This document shows, one piece after another, positions 1 through 6,380 of a DNA stretch of 15,051 nucleotides (positions are counted from its first letter, which is position 1; each line of letters starts with the position of its first letter). The notes below the pieces were generated by a model. That model was not told where the DNA came from. It did not search any database and worked only from the letters and a program-made list of their open reading frames with translations. The position numbers and the translations under genes are program-made. Source of the stretch: Clostridiales bacterium (GTDB lineage: Bacteria; Bacillota; Clostridia; Lachnospirales; Lachnospiraceae); contig JAATEU010000490.1 of assembly GCA_015655565.1 (NCBI GenBank), positions 1 through 15,051 on the forward strand. The letters run 5' to 3'.

Positions 1-531
1 CTATTTTCAATTGGATTATTTACAATTTATACATTTGGATTAAATCTATATACAGGTAAGGTTTGTTACATACCCAATGAAAAGCCTGAATTTCTAATAA
101 CCGTATTGATTGTTTTCTTAGGTAATGCAGTGGGAACTGTCGGTATGGGCTATTTGTACCGGCAGACAAAGCTGGTTAAACTTGTGGATCATACGGTGGA
201 ACTGGTTAACTTAAAATTATCGGATTCAATTTTTAGTACGTTTATTATGTCAATGCTGTGCGGTGGGATGATGTGTATTGCAGTTATCGGTTTTCAGACC
301 ATAAAAGACAGTGTGGGCAAGCATTTAGCTTTGATCCTGCCGATTATGGTATTTATATTGTCCGGATATGAACATAGTATTGCGGACATATTTTATTTTT
401 CCATGGCAAATGCATGGGGAGTAAAAGCGTTTGGTTACATTATGGTAATCGCGCTTGGCAATCTGGCCGGCGGAAGTATACTGCCTTTGGCAATCCGTAT
501 TTTAGACAATGAAAAATTAGGCAGCCATTAA
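1..531 (+). CDS. Formate/nitrite transporter family protein, C-terminal part
   Basis: This is the C-terminal 176 residues of an FNT-family channel; the reading frame is open from base 1, so the gene starts outside the window. FNT proteins are pentameric inner-membrane channels that pass formate, nitrite or hydrosulfide. The fragment is very hydrophobic with several membrane segments. Near fragment residues 13-20 it has an LNLYTGK stretch matching the family's LxTG loop. Around residues 121-130 it has GYEHSIAD, whose His125 corresponds to the conserved central-pore histidine of FocA (His209 as I recall it). Near residues 153-158 it has a GNLAGG helix motif. A terminator lies about 230 bp downstream (764-802). 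The transported anion cannot be told from this fragment. The family call is firm; no gene symbol is justified. Confidence 0.88.
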   Translation, partial: LFSIGLFTIYTFGLNLYTGKVCYIPNEKPEFLITVLIVFLGNAVGTVGMGYLYRQTKLVKLVDHTVELVNLKLSDSIFSTFIMSMLCGGMMCIAVIGFQTIKDSVGKHLALILPIMVFILSGYEHSIADIFYFSMANAWGVKAFGYIMVIALGNLAGGSILPLAIRILDNEKLGSH

Positions 532-763
532 TAAATATCCGCTATTACTAAAAAGTAATCATTAAGGAGCTTATTTCAGGGGAATAAAGTTGAAAGAAAA
601 TATAATCTATGAAAGGAATGCCGCAATTAATTCTTTCACCCTATTTATTTGCGGCAGTATCGCAGGCAGGCTTGCGATATGCAATGGGTGTAAAATATGA
701 AACATCGGTTTATATTAGGTATTAGGTACCAAATACTGCAGACAACCTCATGTAACACAAAAG

Positions 764-802
764 TACACCAATCGTTTCCAGGAATAATTGGTGTATTTTT
801 TT
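764..802 (+). terminator. Intrinsic terminator downstream of the FNT gene
   Basis: A perfect 9-bp stem (TACACCAAT at 764-772 with ATTGGTGTA at 787-795) encloses a 14-nt loop. The right arm is followed at once by seven T residues (796-802). This is the layout of a rho-independent terminator on the + strand. It lies 233 bp past the FNT stop codon with no clear gene between, so it most likely ends the FNT transcript. Confidence 0.8.
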
Positions 803-873
803 ATGCATATTATTTTAGCTGTTTTCTATCCCTTTCGAAAAAAGGAATGAAAAAAAGGAACGGTAACAAATAC

Positions 874-902
874 TTGATTTTACTCATTTCCGGTGTTATG
901 AT
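874..902 (+). promoter_or_regulatory. Sigma-A-type promoter of tex
   Basis: The -35 element is TTGATT (874-879) and the -10 element is TATGAT (897-902), separated by exactly 17 bp. Transcription would start near 909, giving a leader of about 48 nt before the preferred tex start at 957. The promoter sits just after the FNT terminator, so tex appears to be an independent unit. The call rests on sequence match only. Confidence 0.65.
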
Positions 903-956
903 GGTTAGGCAAAGTTTTTCATAAAAGAGAATCACATGCAACTAAAGGAGTATACG

Positions 957-3101
957 ATGGATATTATTAAACAATTAAGGGATGAACTTGGTATAAAAGC
1001 AGAACAGGCAGAAGCGGCCGTTAAATTAATCGATGAGGGTAATACCATACCGTTTATAGCCAGATACCGTAAGGAAGTTACAGGCTCCTTAAATGATGAG
1101 GTTTTAAGAAATCTTTACGAAAGACTTTTATATCTCAGGAATCTGGAAGATAAAAAGGCCAGCGTTCTGTCCAGTATAGAGGAACAGGGTAAATTGACGA
1201 AAGAACTGAAGGAACAAATCTTAACGGCAACTACTTTGGTTGTGGTAGAGGATTTGTACCGGCCCTATCGTCCCAAGAGAAGGACCAGGGCGAGGATTGC
1301 TAAGGAAAAGGGCCTGGAGCCTTTGGCTGATATAATTCTCCTTCAGATGGCTGTCCGGCCCCTTGAGATAGAGGCTGAAAGTTTTCTGGATCCGGAGAAG
1401 GAGGTTAACACGGTAGAAGAGGCCATTGCAGGTGCCATGGATATAATTGCAGAGAATATTTCTGATGAAGCGGATTACCGCATTTATATCCGGAAAATAA
1501 CCTTCGAGGAAGGCTTGATTACCAGTTCGGTAAAGGATGAGAAGCTTGAGAGCGTATATGAAATGTATTATAATTTCGAAGAGAAGCTGACTAAGCTGGC
1601 CGGTCACCGCATTCTGGCCCTCAACCGCGGTGAAAATGAAAAGATACTTACCGTTAAGATAACCGCTCCGGAGGCTCGGATCCTGCTTTATCTTGAGACA
1701 AAGATAATTGTAAAACAAAATCCGTATACAACGGATGTTCTTAAGGCTGTAATTGAGGATAGCTATAAACGCCTGATTGCTCCCGCCATTGAAAGGGCGA
1801 TAAGAAGTGGGCTTACCGAGAAAGCGGAGGATGGTGCCATTAAGGTATTTGGTAAGAACTTAGAACAGCTCCTTATGCAGCCTCCAATTGTAGGGCAGGT
1901 AGTTCTTGGCTGGGACCCGGCCTTCCGTACCGGATGTAAGCTGGCAGTTGTGGACGGAACCGGCAAGGTTCTGGATACGGTTGTCATATATCCTACGGCA
2001 CCTCAGAATAAAGTGGAAGAAGCAAAGAAAATAGTAGGTAATTTAATTAAGAAGCATGGAATTACCTTAATTTCCGTCGGCAACGGAACGGCCTCCAGGG
2101 AATCTGAAATGATTATCGCTGATATGCTAAAAGAGATTAACAGTAAAGCCCGGTACATTATTGTCAATGAAGCAGGTGCTTCCGTATATTCCGCAAGCAA
2201 GCTGGCGACGGAAGAATTCCCGAACTTTGACGTGGGACAAAGAAGTGCGGCATCCATAGCCAGAAGGTTACAGGATCCTTTGGCTGAGCTGGTCAAGATT
2301 GATCCAAAATCCATTGGGGTAGGACAATACCAGCATGACATGAATCAAAAGAAACTATCAGAGGCATTGACCGGTGTAGTTGAGAATTGTGTAAATAAAG
2401 TCGGGGTAGATTTAAATACGGCTTCCGCTTCCCTTTTAGAATACATTTCGGGTATTACAAAAGCCATCGCCAGGAATATCGTAACCTATCGTGAAGAAAA
2501 CGGAAGATTTACGGACCGCAGCCAGCTTCTTAAGGTGGCCAAGCTTGGACCTAAGGCCTTTGAACAATGTGCAGGATTCATGAGAATCCAGGATGGGAAG
2601 AATCCTCTGGATGCAACCAGTGTTCATCCGGAATCTTATAAAGTCACAAAAATCCTTCTTAAAAAACTTTCCTATAGTACGGAAGATATTAAGGTTGGAA
2701 AGCTCTCCGACCTGGGAAAACAGATTAAGGACAGGCAGGCCATGGCAAGTGACTTAGGAATCGGTGAGATTACCCTTGCAGATATCATTAAAGAACTGGA
2801 GAAACCCGGAAGGGATCCCCGGGATGAGATGCCAAGACCAATACTTCGAACCGACGTATTAGAAATGAAGGACCTGGCAGAAGGCATGATCTTAAAGGGA
2901 ACCGTTCGAAATGTAATTGATTTTGGTGCTTTTGTAGATATCGGGGTTCATCAGGACGGCCTGGTTCATATTTCCCAGCTGACCAATAAAAAATTTGTAA
3001 AACATCCTCTTGATGTGGTCAGCGTCGGAGATATTGTGGAAGTGAAGGTTATGAGCGTGGAGGTTACGAAGAAAAGAATACAATTGACTATGATATTGTG
3101 A
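957..3101 (+). CDS. tex: Tex family RNA-binding transcription accessory protein
   Basis: This is a 714-residue full-length Tex protein, a cytoplasmic nucleic-acid-binding factor linked to transcription and RNA turnover. ATG 957 is preferred over the upstream ATG 936 because AAAGGAG (944-950) lies 6 nt before 957, inside the frame that would follow 936. The N-terminal helical region carries the family signature YRPYRPKRRTRA at residues 101-112. A YqgF/RNase H-like domain spans about 313-450 (VVLGWDPAFRTGCKLAV at its start). Helix-hairpin-helix repeats follow at about 475-545, and a C-terminal S1 domain at about 643-712 (GTVRNVIDFGAFVDIG, DGLVHISQL). The gene has its own promoter and is convergent with the protease gene. 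Length and domain order match the family, and no key segment is missing. The exact role of Tex in this organism cannot be read from sequence. Confidence 0.96.
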   Translation: MDIIKQLRDELGIKAEQAEAAVKLIDEGNTIPFIARYRKEVTGSLNDEVLRNLYERLLYLRNLEDKKASVLSSIEEQGKLTKELKEQILTATTLVVVEDLYRPYRPKRRTRARIAKEKGLEPLADIILLQMAVRPLEIEAESFLDPEKEVNTVEEAIAGAMDIIAENISDEADYRIYIRKITFEEGLITSSVKDEKLESVYEMYYNFEEKLTKLAGHRILALNRGENEKILTVKITAPEARILLYLETKIIVKQNPYTTDVLKAVIEDSYKRLIAPAIERAIRSGLTEKAEDGAIKVFGKNLEQLLMQPPIVGQVVLGWDPAFRTGCKLAVVDGTGKVLDTVVIYPTAPQNKVEEAKKIVGNLIKKHGITLISVGNGTASRESEMIIADMLKEINSKARYIIVNEAGASVYSASKLATEEFPNFDVGQRSAASIARRLQDPLAELVKIDPKSIGVGQYQHDMNQKKLSEALTGVVENCVNKVGVDLNTASASLLEYISGITKAIARNIVTYREENGRFTDRSQLLKVAKLGPKAFEQCAGFMRIQDGKNPLDATSVHPESYKVTKILLKKLSYSTEDIKVGKLSDLGKQIKDRQAMASDLGIGEITLADIIKELEKPGRDPRDEMPRPILRTDVLEMKDLAEGMILKGTVRNVIDFGAFVDIGVHQDGLVHISQLTNKKFVKHPLDVVSVGDIVEVKVMSVEVTKKRIQLTMIL

Positions 3102-3149
3102 TATTCAAACTATATATATGCATATTAATAAAGGGGGCTGTCGCACTAT

Positions 3150-3176
3150 AAAATGTTCCTATGCCAGGGACATTTT
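3150..3176 (+). terminator. Hairpin after tex, possible terminator
   Basis: AAAATGTTCC (3150-3159) pairs with GGGACATTTT (3167-3176) around a 7-nt loop; the ten pairs include one G-T. The hairpin lies about 50 bp after the tex stop and its right arm ends in four T residues, so it could end the tex transcript. It lacks a separate T-run and sits inside the degenerate mobile segment, so it may simply be part of that element. Confidence 0.4.
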
Positions 3177-3274
3177 GAAAAATGCTGATTAAGCGGATTT
3201 CCGCAAATTGAAGCAGTATTCCCGCAGACAGAGATTTTGCAGTGTGGAAAATGGAGTGCAAAATATCCGAAAAT

Positions 3275-3337
3275 AGCAAAACCGTCAGAAGACTTATATA
3301 TACAATAAATGCAATGGAAGGATTTAACCGACAGCTT
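3275..3337 (+). pseudogene. Relic of an IS256-family transposase
   Basis: The + strand frame here reads KTVRRLIYTINAMEGFNRQL. It closely matches the conserved C-terminal region of IS256-family (Mutator-like, DDE) transposases, where RRLIYTTNAIEGFNRQL is typical and the Glu of AIEGF is the catalytic acidic residue. The match stops after QL; the following bases enter a hairpin instead of continuing with the usual RKVTK. Only about 20 of roughly 400 residues remain, with no start codon or ribosome binding site. It is a dead fragment. The identification is from memory of the family motif. Confidence 0.6.
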
Positions 3338-3358
3338 GTAATTTTTCGACTGCTCCGC

Positions 3359-3426
3359 GCCAGTGCGGCGTTAAAATTCCTGGACAATGCCACCGCATTG
3401 CCGTCGGAATTTTGTCTTGCACTGGC
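3359..3426. repeat. Long composite inverted repeat downstream of the protease gene
   Basis: Three perfectly paired blocks are nested: GCCAGTGC (3359-3366) with GCACTGGC (3419-3426), AAAATTCC (3373-3380) with GGAATTTT (3406-3413), and CAATGC (3385-3390) with GCATTG (3395-3400) around a 4-nt loop. Internal loops of 4-6 nt separate the blocks, giving 22 paired bases in a 68-nt hairpin. It lies 35 bp past the protease stop on the - strand and could stabilise or end that transcript. No T-run follows on either strand, so it is not a typical intrinsic terminator. Confidence 0.65.
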
Positions 3427-3460
3427 AAAAATGGATAGGCCATAGGCAGGCTCCAACATT

Positions 3461-5515
3461 TTACTTATCAATATTCATCCAATCAAAAACTTCTCTATGA
3501 GCAGTATAATAACTTGCATCAACAGCCTGAGCATATTTACTATATCTGCCTACGTAAAATGTCCAATCAAAAGTTTCGTTTGCAACTGTATAAAAGTCAG
3601 ATATATCTCCTGATTCAAATCTTTTGATATGTGCTATCAATATCTGTGCCATTACTCGTGCACAATCATATCTGTTTGGAATATAAGTATTTATGTCAGC
3701 GCCTAAAGCATGACGTATATAACTGCCATCCGTATTATATGTACAGTGAGCATATAAATCCGTAACAGAATGTAATGCTATTCCATAGACAAATAATGCT
3801 ATATTTGTAGTGTTTACTGTATTCCCATCGAGTAATTCAGTCCATGTTTTTCCATTGAAGCCGGAAGTTGTAAGGTACGTATCTATGCCTGTTTTATCAT
3901 TATCTGATAAATAGGATGGTACTGTTGGTTCCGTATTATTATATAATCCTACTGCTTTATTTGTTAGATAGATATAGGAGGCCATATAATTGGATTTATA
4001 AGTTTTTCCCACTTGTTTACTCATAAATCCATGAAACTGAGGGTATGCAGTAAAACCTGGAATTTCACTATCACTTACAACAGCACCCAATTTAACAATC
4101 GTTAAACCATTCGTTGATAATGTGTTGCCTGAAACATAGCTTTTCTCACCGGCTAATTCTTTATGATCATCTGATAACCAGCTTCCTTCAACATAGGTTA
4201 CATCATCAAAGATAATAACGTCTTCTTCATTCTCCTGTAATAATCCATTTTCCTTCGCATCCTCAATCGCAGAAACATTCAATGAATTATTATTATTATC
4301 ATAAATCGATTTTAATTCATCATATTGCTCTAATGCATATTTCAGATCAACAAGGCCGTATCCATATTCCGTGTCATCACCATACTTATTTGCACTTAGA
4401 TCTAATAATGTACGTATAAAGTCACTGGAACAATTTAAATCTCTTTGCCATAAAACAGATGCAACTGCCGCAACATGTGGAGAGGCCATGCTTGTGCCTG
4501 AAGCTACTGTAACTCCTCCGAACCCACCGGTAGAAAGGATTTGTTCTCCCGGTGCCATTAATTCCAAATCTTCTCCGGTGGCACTGCTATCACTGCGTTC
4601 ACCCTTGCTGTTTACAGAACCAACTGCAATTACTTCATCGTATGCAGCCGGATATTCTATTTCACCATTATTGCCGGCAGCAGCAACAATTAGAATGTCT
4701 TCATTATAGGCATCTTGAATTGCACGTTTTAAAGCTTCTGAATCTGTTGCTGTTCCGTAACTCATGTTTATTATATTCACCTTATTATCAATTGCCCAAT
4801 AGATTGCTTCAACCACGCGGCTTATTGGTGCAATGAGATTACTGTCCAGTACTCTTGCTGAATATAATTCAACATTTGGATTTATACCGATAATTCCTCT
4901 CTCATTATCTTTTGCTGCTATTATCCCGGCTATGCTTGTTCCATGTCCGGTAATATCTTCATAAATAATTGATATCGCATCCTCACCGGGAATGAAATTC
5001 TTACGCAAATATACATCAATATCCGATGTGTAGTCGATGCCTGAATCAATAATGGCCACTTTTACTTTAGAACCTGTTACTACGCTTACCGCTGGACCTG
5101 ATACTGCACTCTGATTTGAAGTGAGTTCTGTATCTACATTGTCAGCCTTAATCGCCTGTATATTCCATTCCGTATCAGAATTCTTTGATAATCGTCTTTC
5201 CACTGTCTTTGTGTGTTTGTTTTTTTGGAAGAAATCTTTTGTTTTTTCCCCTTTGTTATTTGAATTTATATTATTGTTATCACTGCCATATACATATCCA
5301 TCTTCCTCAACAACCGATACGTTGCTATCCAACCTCATTTTTGCTGCTTCGGATGAAGTTATATTATAAGTTTCTACATTATTACCTGCTCCATTACTAT
5401 ATATTACTACATATTGTTTCGTTGTATTTTGGGCTTCATTTACAATGTATGAACCAAAATACATTATAATTAAGCTACACAATACAACCGTTACTATAAT
5501 CTTTTTCTTTCTCAT
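3461..5515 (-). CDS. Secreted subtilisin-like (S8) serine protease with an extra C-terminal domain
   Basis: This is a 684-residue serine endopeptidase, probably exported. The start at 5515 is chosen because AAGGAGGT (complement of 5523-5530) lies 7 nt upstream; the frame is open further up to 5563 but without such a site. MRKKK plus a hydrophobic stretch (about 6-25) forms a signal peptide or anchor. A short propeptide-like segment follows (33-77), then an Asn/Lys-rich linker. The catalytic triad is visible as Asp157 (IIDSG), His191 (GHGTSIAG) and Ser342 (GTSMASPH), with oxyanion Asn282 (AAAGNNG). The catalytic domain ends near residue 395. About 290 residues follow that are not part of the peptidase, including an HxxxDxxxH motif (His582, Asp586, His590). 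The gene stands alone and runs opposite to tex and the polysaccharide operon. The substrate is unknown. Confidence 0.9.
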   Translation of the reverse strand: MRKKKIIVTVVLCSLIIMYFGSYIVNEAQNTTKQYVVIYSNGAGNNVETYNITSSEAAKMRLDSNVSVVEEDGYVYGSDNNNINSNNKGEKTKDFFQKNKHTKTVERRLSKNSDTEWNIQAIKADNVDTELTSNQSAVSGPAVSVVTGSKVKVAIIDSGIDYTSDIDVYLRKNFIPGEDAISIIYEDITGHGTSIAGIIAAKDNERGIIGINPNVELYSARVLDSNLIAPISRVVEAIYWAIDNKVNIINMSYGTATDSEALKRAIQDAYNEDILIVAAAGNNGEIEYPAAYDEVIAVGSVNSKGERSDSSATGEDLELMAPGEQILSTGGFGGVTVASGTSMASPHVAAVASVLWQRDLNCSSDFIRTLLDLSANKYGDDTEYGYGLVDLKYALEQYDELKSIYDNNNNSLNVSAIEDAKENGLLQENEEDVIIFDDVTYVEGSWLSDDHKELAGEKSYVSGNTLSTNGLTIVKLGAVVSDSEIPGFTAYPQFHGFMSKQVGKTYKSNYMASYIYLTNKAVGLYNNTEPTVPSYLSDNDKTGIDTYLTTSGFNGKTWTELLDGNTVNTTNIALFVYGIALHSVTDLYAHCTYNTDGSYIRHALGADINTYIPNRYDCARVMAQILIAHIKRFESGDISDFYTVANETFDWTFYVGRYSKYAQAVDASYYTAHREVFDWMNIDK

Positions 5516-5653
5516 TTGCTTTACCTCCTTGAATTGTATTTTCCATTCTTTCATGATAAACATAAAACCAAACCAGCTTTGTGTAACTTATAACATTCGT
5601 TGAATGAATGTAGCCACCCCAAAATGTACCACCGAAAAACTATTACAATTTGG

Positions 5654-5681
5654 ATTATAAGGCAATTACTAAATTTTACAA
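5654..5681 (-). promoter_or_regulatory. Candidate promoter of the protease gene
   Basis: On the - strand, TTGTAA (complement of 5676-5681) and a perfect TATAAT (complement of 5654-5659) are separated by 16 bp. Transcription would start near 5647, giving a 5' untranslated region of about 130 nt. That region contains the small palindrome CATTC-GTT-GAATG (5594-5606), a possible binding site. The -35 match is only 4 of 6 and the region is AT-rich, so confidence is moderate. Confidence 0.45.
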
Positions 5682-5696
5682 TAGCATCTGCATAAG

Positions 5697-5731
5697 ACAT
5701 AGTTTTTTATGCCTGAAACACAGTTTTTTAT
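5697..5731. promoter_or_regulatory. Direct-repeat pair 21 bp apart, LytTR-site-like
   Basis: ACATAGTTTTTTAT (5697-5710) and ACACAGTTTTTTAT (5718-5731) differ at one base of 14 and are offset by exactly 21 bp, two helical turns. The ATAGTTTTT and ACAGTTTTT cores resemble the direct repeats bound by LytTR-type regulators (AgrA, VirR), which also lie about 21-22 bp apart. The pair lies about 15 bp upstream of the candidate protease -35 box. It is also just upstream of a weak + strand TATTAT (5749-5754). Which promoter it would serve is open. Confidence 0.4.
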
Positions 5732-5915
5732 AAAAAAGATAATAATAGTATTATAAACCAATGGCCTTTTTTCGAGGTTTCGCTCTCCCTATTATTTAGG
5801 CTGGATTGTTCCTGCTTCTCTGCCTTTTTCCAAAACCTTACATGCTTTTATGGAATTATGTCTTTTTGTCTGTTATAAACAAATAAAAAGGGTAAAAGCG
5901 TTAAAACAAATATGC

Positions 5916-6044
5916 TGTAAATTTTTACATTTTTATAGGGAAAATTGTCTAATCATGCGATGAAAAATGGAAAAATTTGCTATTTTGATCTTGCTAATTA
6001 TTATGAGATGATTTATAATCTTAAGTAACTGGTAAATATTTACA
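5916..6044. promoter_or_regulatory. Two similar palindromes flanking the polysaccharide promoter
   Basis: TGTAAATTTTTACA (5916-5929) is a near-perfect palindrome, and GTAAATATTTAC (6032-6043) is a perfect 12-bp palindrome; the latter is followed by A, so the pair shares a GTAAAT-TTTACA pattern. They lie on either side of the candidate promoter at 5991-6019, with centres 115 bp apart, close to eleven helical turns. They could be operators for one regulator. The region is AT-rich, so chance remains possible. Confidence 0.3.
5991..6019 (+). promoter_or_regulatory. Sigma-A-type promoter of the polysaccharide operon
   Basis: TTGCTA (5991-5996) and a perfect TATAAT (6014-6019) are separated by exactly 17 bp. 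This is the best + strand promoter match upstream of the operon. Transcription would begin near 6026, leaving a 5' leader of about 355 nt before the first gene at 6381, unusually long for a simple leader. Confidence 0.55.
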
Positions 6045-6380
6045 TTAAATCATTTGCTATCCATGCATAAAAAATAAAAACTACTAAGGATAATAAAAAG
6101 GAGGAGGGGAGAGCTGCTCCATTAAGAGGGGTAAGATTAAGTTACCATAGCTCATTATTATAATTGTATTTAAGGCGGTTAAATATGCTATGGTTCTATT
6201 TTTCTATTAATATCTAAGGAATATCCAACTTAATAATTTCTGTAACTATTCAGCCGTACCGGCTGTAAGTTACGATGGTTGGTTGGTACAAAGCAAGTAA
6301 AATACACTTGTTTCGGCACCATCGGATTCCACAAGAAGCCTGATAATTAAATTTTTTACTTTATCATAAAGGGGGAGAAA
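6026..6380 (+). promoter_or_regulatory. Long structured 5' leader of the polysaccharide operon
   Basis: The leader holds several inverted repeats. ACCATAGC (6144-6151) pairs with GCTATGGT (6187-6194). A strong hairpin has GTAACT (6242-6247) with AGTTAC (6268-6273) enclosing CAGCCG (6251-6256) with CGGCTG (6260-6265). A second hairpin has CGATGGT (6273-6279) with ACCATCG (6318-6324) enclosing AAGCAAGT (6291-6298) with ACTTGTTT (6306-6313). The two share base 6273, so they compete slightly. A purine-rich AAAAAGGAGGAGGGGA (6096-6111) resembles a ribosome binding site but no start codon follows. I could not match the region to a riboswitch class I know; the c-di-GMP-I core is absent. A regulatory role is inference. 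Confidence 0.45.
6185..6217 (+). CDS. Possible 10-residue leader peptide MLWFYFSINI
   Basis: ATG 6185 follows AAGGCGG (6172-6178) by 6 nt, a good ribosome binding site spacing, and reads ten codons to TAA. The peptide is rich in aromatic residues (Trp, Phe, Tyr, Phe). Its start lies in the right arm of the inverted repeat 6144-6151/6187-6194, and two strong hairpins follow, a layout seen in leader-peptide-controlled operons. Such a short frame can easily occur by chance in AT-rich DNA, so this is only a candidate. Confidence 0.25.
   Translation: MLWFYFSINI

Larger units (their letters stand above)
532..956. other. Intergenic region between the FNT gene and tex
   Basis: This 425-bp gap holds an intrinsic terminator (764-802) and the tex promoter (874-902), described separately. 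Bases 532-763 contain no gene I can support. Two very short overlapping reading frames start at 591 (TTG, 36 codons) and 618 (ATG, about 35 codons). Both have modest upstream purine tracts, but I recognise neither product. A 75-codon frame from 697 runs straight through the terminator hairpin and its T-run, so it is not a credible gene. Confidence 0.6.
3102..3460. other. Hairpin-rich intergenic region between convergent tex and the protease gene
   Basis: This 359-bp stretch has no credible gene. It contains a G-rich AAGGGGGCTGTCGCAC segment (3131-3146), several inverted repeats, a short relic of an IS256 transposase, and a large composite hairpin (3359-3426). These are entered separately. Reading frames on both strands here lack ribosome binding sites and coincide with the inverted repeats. 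Confidence 0.6.
3131..3463. repeat. Degenerate mobile-element or MITE-like segment
   Basis: The segment begins with AAGGGGGCTGTCGCAC, which resembles IS termini I recall from Clostridia. Its ends share inverted similarity. TAAAATGTT (3149-3157) followed by CCTATGCC (3158-3165) is matched on the right by GCCATAGG (3439-3446, one mismatch) and AACATTTTA (3455-3463), with 8 extra bases between the two right-hand blocks. The inside holds nested hairpins and a transposase relic. The right end overlaps the stop codon of the protease gene. No intact transposase or target-site duplication is visible, so the boundaries are tentative. Confidence 0.4.
5516..6380. other. Long intergenic region between divergent protease and polysaccharide genes
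   Basis: This 865-bp stretch lies between divergently transcribed genes and holds no sizeable reading frame. It contains candidate promoters for both directions, a direct-repeat pair, two similar palindromes and a structured leader, each listed separately. Bases 5760-5900 show only AT-rich sequence with T-runs; I see no feature there. Confidence 0.7.

Noticed and set aside
697..924. 75-codon + strand reading frame before tex
   Set aside because: It reads through the terminator stem and T-run at 764-802 and then through the tex promoter, has no ribosome binding site, and shows no recognisable domain.
3088..3471. 127-codon - strand reading frame after tex
   Set aside because: It lies across the hairpin-rich repeat region, has no ribosome binding site, and overlaps both the tex stop and the protease stop; its sequence shows no domain.
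4371..5469. Several + strand reading frames of 80-110 codons opposite the protease gene
   Set aside because: They are antisense shadows of the protease coding sequence, with low-complexity His/Leu/Ser-rich translations and no ribosome binding sites.
5893..5908. Catabolite-response (cre)-like site AAAAGCGTTAAAAC
   Set aside because: Only the central AGCGTT fits; the outer half-site bases do not match the TG...CA pattern, so the match is too weak.
6241..6324. Known riboswitch (c-di-GMP-I class) in the operon leader
   Set aside because: The tandem hairpins looked suggestive, but the conserved core of that class (ACAGGGCAAACC and CGCAAAGCC-type segments) is missing, and no other class I know fits.
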